From Bacteroidales bacterium (lineage in GTDB: Bacteria; Bacteroidota; Bacteroidia; Bacteroidales; Tenuifilaceae), in assembly GCA_013141385.1 (NCBI GenBank), contig JABFRB010000045.1, forward strand, positions 23,560 to 87,559: a stretch of 64,000 nucleotides of DNA, read 5' to 3'. Below, in pieces: positions 62,356 to 64,000 of the stretch. A program made the translations under genes and the position numbers. The notes beneath the pieces were generated by a model. The model was given only the letters and a program-made list of their open reading frames with translations. It did not search any database and was not told the origin of the DNA. Positions within the stretch are counted from its first letter, which is position 1; each line of letters starts with the position of its first letter.

Positions 62356-63828
62356 ATGAAAACAAAGCTGAAAAGAGAAATATATTTAGACATACTTTTA
62401 GTTGTTATATCTTTTACTGTTGCCTGCAAACCGGCAGTTAACAAAGTTGATAAAAGCAAAAATTTCGTAAACCTTGAATTAAAAAGTGCCGATGTTTATG
62501 TAACGGCTAAAGGTACAACAATGAGATTGACAAAAACCTCGGAATTATTTTTTGAGGATTTGATTCAACCTGATGAACATTTTCCTACAATAATGATCGA
62601 TCCTAATAGGACCTTTCAGACTATTCTTGGATTTGGAGGTGCCATAACGGATGCAGCTGCTGAAACTTATTATAAGATGCCTAAAGCAAAACAGGATGAG
62701 CTTATTAATGCTTACTTTTCATCCGAAGGGATTGGATATTCACTCTGTAGAACACATATAAACAGCTGCGATTTTTCAAGTTCAATCTATGCATATTCTG
62801 AAGTTGCAAATGATACATTACTAGAGAAATTCAGTATTGCACACGATAAACAATTCCGCATTCCTCTTATAAAAGAGGCAATAGCAAAAACAAAAGGTAC
62901 TCTGCAGATGTTTGGTTCACCTTGGAGTCCACCAGCATGGATGAAGGATAATAACAACATGTTAGAGGGAGGCAAGTTAAAACCCGAGTATTACCACGTA
63001 TGGGCCGATTACTATGTCCGTTTCTTAAAAGAGTATAAGAAGGAGGGTATTAATTTCTGGGGTCTCTCTGTTCAAAACGAACCAATGGCTGTTCAAAGAT
63101 GGGAATCATGCATTTACACTGCCGAGGATGAAAGAGATTTCGTGAAAAGATATCTTGGGACAACTCTCGTAAAATCTGATTTTTCGAATGTAAAAATAGT
63201 TATTTGGGATCATAACCGAGGGCTAATGGTACAACGAGCTAAAGTAGTATATGATGATCCTGAAGCCTCAAAATTTGTTTGGGGAACAGGATTTCACTGG
63301 TACACTGGCAATCATTTCGAGAATGTAAAAATGCATAACGAAGCATTCCCCGATAAAAACATGCTTTTTACTGAAGGCTGTGTATATCCGTTTAATTACG
63401 ATAGTATTAATGTTTGGCATTGGGGAGAAACCTATGGGAAATCACTTATAAACGATCTTAATAACGGTGCTTCAGGTTGGATTGATTGGAATATACTTGT
63501 TGACGAAACGGGCGGGCCTAACCATGTAAATAATTTTTGCTTTGCTCCTGTTGTTGGTAATACAAAAACAGGTGAATTATTATACATGAACTCGTTCTAT
63601 TTTTTAGGTCATTTTTCAAAATTTATACGCCCAAATGCGAAACGCATTAGCTGTTCGTCAAATGATGACAATTTGTGGGCTACATCATTCTTAAATCCCG
63701 ATGGAACTATTTCAACTGTTATTCAAAATGCTACTGCAAAAGAAAAAGAATTTTGTGTGTGGATAAACAACAAAGCGATCAAAGCGAAGAGTCCAGAAAA
63801 TTCAATAATGACAGTGATTATTAAGTAA
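62356..63828 (+). CDS. GH30 lipoprotein, second copy in the locus
   Basis: 490-residue lipoprotein (signal IYLDILLVVISFTVACK). GH30 barrel: QTILGFGGAITDAAAET, YSLCRTHINSCDFSSSIYAYSE, GSPWSPPAWMKDNNNML, acid/base Glu242 in VQNEPMAVQRW and nucleophile Glu340 in FTEGCVYPF, then the C-terminal sandwich. Closest in pattern to GH30 beta-1,6-glucanase/glucosylceramidase subgroups; differs clearly from the first GH30 of the locus, which suggests different chain lengths or linkages are served. Last gene of the locus. Confidence 0.93.
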   Translation: MKTKLKREIYLDILLVVISFTVACKPAVNKVDKSKNFVNLELKSADVYVTAKGTTMRLTKTSELFFEDLIQPDEHFPTIMIDPNRTFQTILGFGGAITDAAAETYYKMPKAKQDELINAYFSSEGIGYSLCRTHINSCDFSSSIYAYSEVANDTLLEKFSIAHDKQFRIPLIKEAIAKTKGTLQMFGSPWSPPAWMKDNNNMLEGGKLKPEYYHVWADYYVRFLKEYKKEGINFWGLSVQNEPMAVQRWESCIYTAEDERDFVKRYLGTTLVKSDFSNVKIVIWDHNRGLMVQRAKVVYDDPEASKFVWGTGFHWYTGNHFENVKMHNEAFPDKNMLFTEGCVYPFNYDSINVWHWGETYGKSLINDLNNGASGWIDWNILVDETGGPNHVNNFCFAPVVGNTKTGELLYMNSFYFLGHFSKFIRPNAKRISCSSNDDNLWATSFLNPDGTISTVIQNATAKEKEFCVWINNKAIKAKSPENSIMTVIIK

Positions 63829-64000
63829 CGTCAGTTTGATGTAAGATGTCATTGGCTATGCCGAATTAGCTTCGCCTTTAGATTTGCATTCAAATAAAAA
63901 CATTAATTTTCAATACCGATTAACCCGAAGAGTAAAGGTGAACTAGTAGCTCCGCCAGATTATAAGATCTAAGTTCAGCTAAAGACCCTTACTCTTCTCT
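63829..64000. other. Right-edge gap with dispersed-repeat phrases
   Basis: 172 bp, no gene seen. A gaagagtaa phrase (63930s) pairs with ttactcttc near the edge. The phrase ctccgccag (complement ctggcggag) also occurs in an island junction near 40543, so this may be the start of another repeat element continuing outside. Confidence 0.35.

Overview
The window comes from a Bacteroidota genome, probably Bacteroidales/Marinilabiliales-like. The reasons are AT-rich DNA, a SusC/SusD pair, lipoprotein glycosidases, the rpsF-rpsR-rplI cluster, DUF4293 and SiaC-like proteins, and promoters of the Bacteroidota TAnnTTTG type. I saw no tRNA, rRNA, CRISPR array, integrase, transposase or phage gene.

Layout. 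0-9 kb: a GH92 mannosidase cut by the left edge, an MFS transporter, and two tandem MacB/FtsX-type permeases. 9-26 kb: a housekeeping block with DUF4293, nucleoside phosphorylase, a SirB1-like protein, ribosomal proteins S6/S18/L9, RidA, a PabA/TrpG amidotransferase, LptD, an amidase, an MCE (MlaD-type) protein, DnaA, a TPR-SpoIIE phosphatase, CysQ, PepD, a 51-aa rubredoxin and a SiaC-like protein. 26-34 kb: an ankyrin protein with a possible outer-membrane C-terminus, its partner lipoprotein, and a minus-strand sugar cluster (aldose epimerase, aldo/keto reductase, GH31) with a repeated element on both sides of GH31.

34-41.7 kb is an accessory island. Every gene lies on the minus strand: Fic, a RelE/ParE toxin-antitoxin pair, a MNT/HEPN/MNT group, an unusual three-gene envelope operon, small orphans and a HEPN-like protein. 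The gaps share short GC-richer motifs, like a cassette array without a visible integrase. 41.7-44.5 kb has no convincing gene. It holds a 16-unit, 21-bp tandem repeat followed by about 2 kb of nested repeats.

44.5-63.8 kb: a sodium:solute symporter with a tiny two-helix membrane protein, then a polysaccharide utilization locus. Its genes are a membrane-anchored beta-propeller/HTH regulator, GH30, a duplicated PKD lipoprotein, SusC, SusD, GH3 with PA14, GH16 with Calx-beta, and a second GH30. The enzymes fit a beta-1,3-glucan with beta-1,6 linkages (laminarin-like). The regulator probably senses oligosaccharide in the periplasm, SusCD imports it, and GH3 and the GH30s finish it to glucose, which the symporter could take up.

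Best leads for something undescribed: the three-gene envelope operon (36.9-39.4 kb) inside the cassette-like island, the 21-bp repeat, and the TPR-SpoIIE/SiaC signalling pair.
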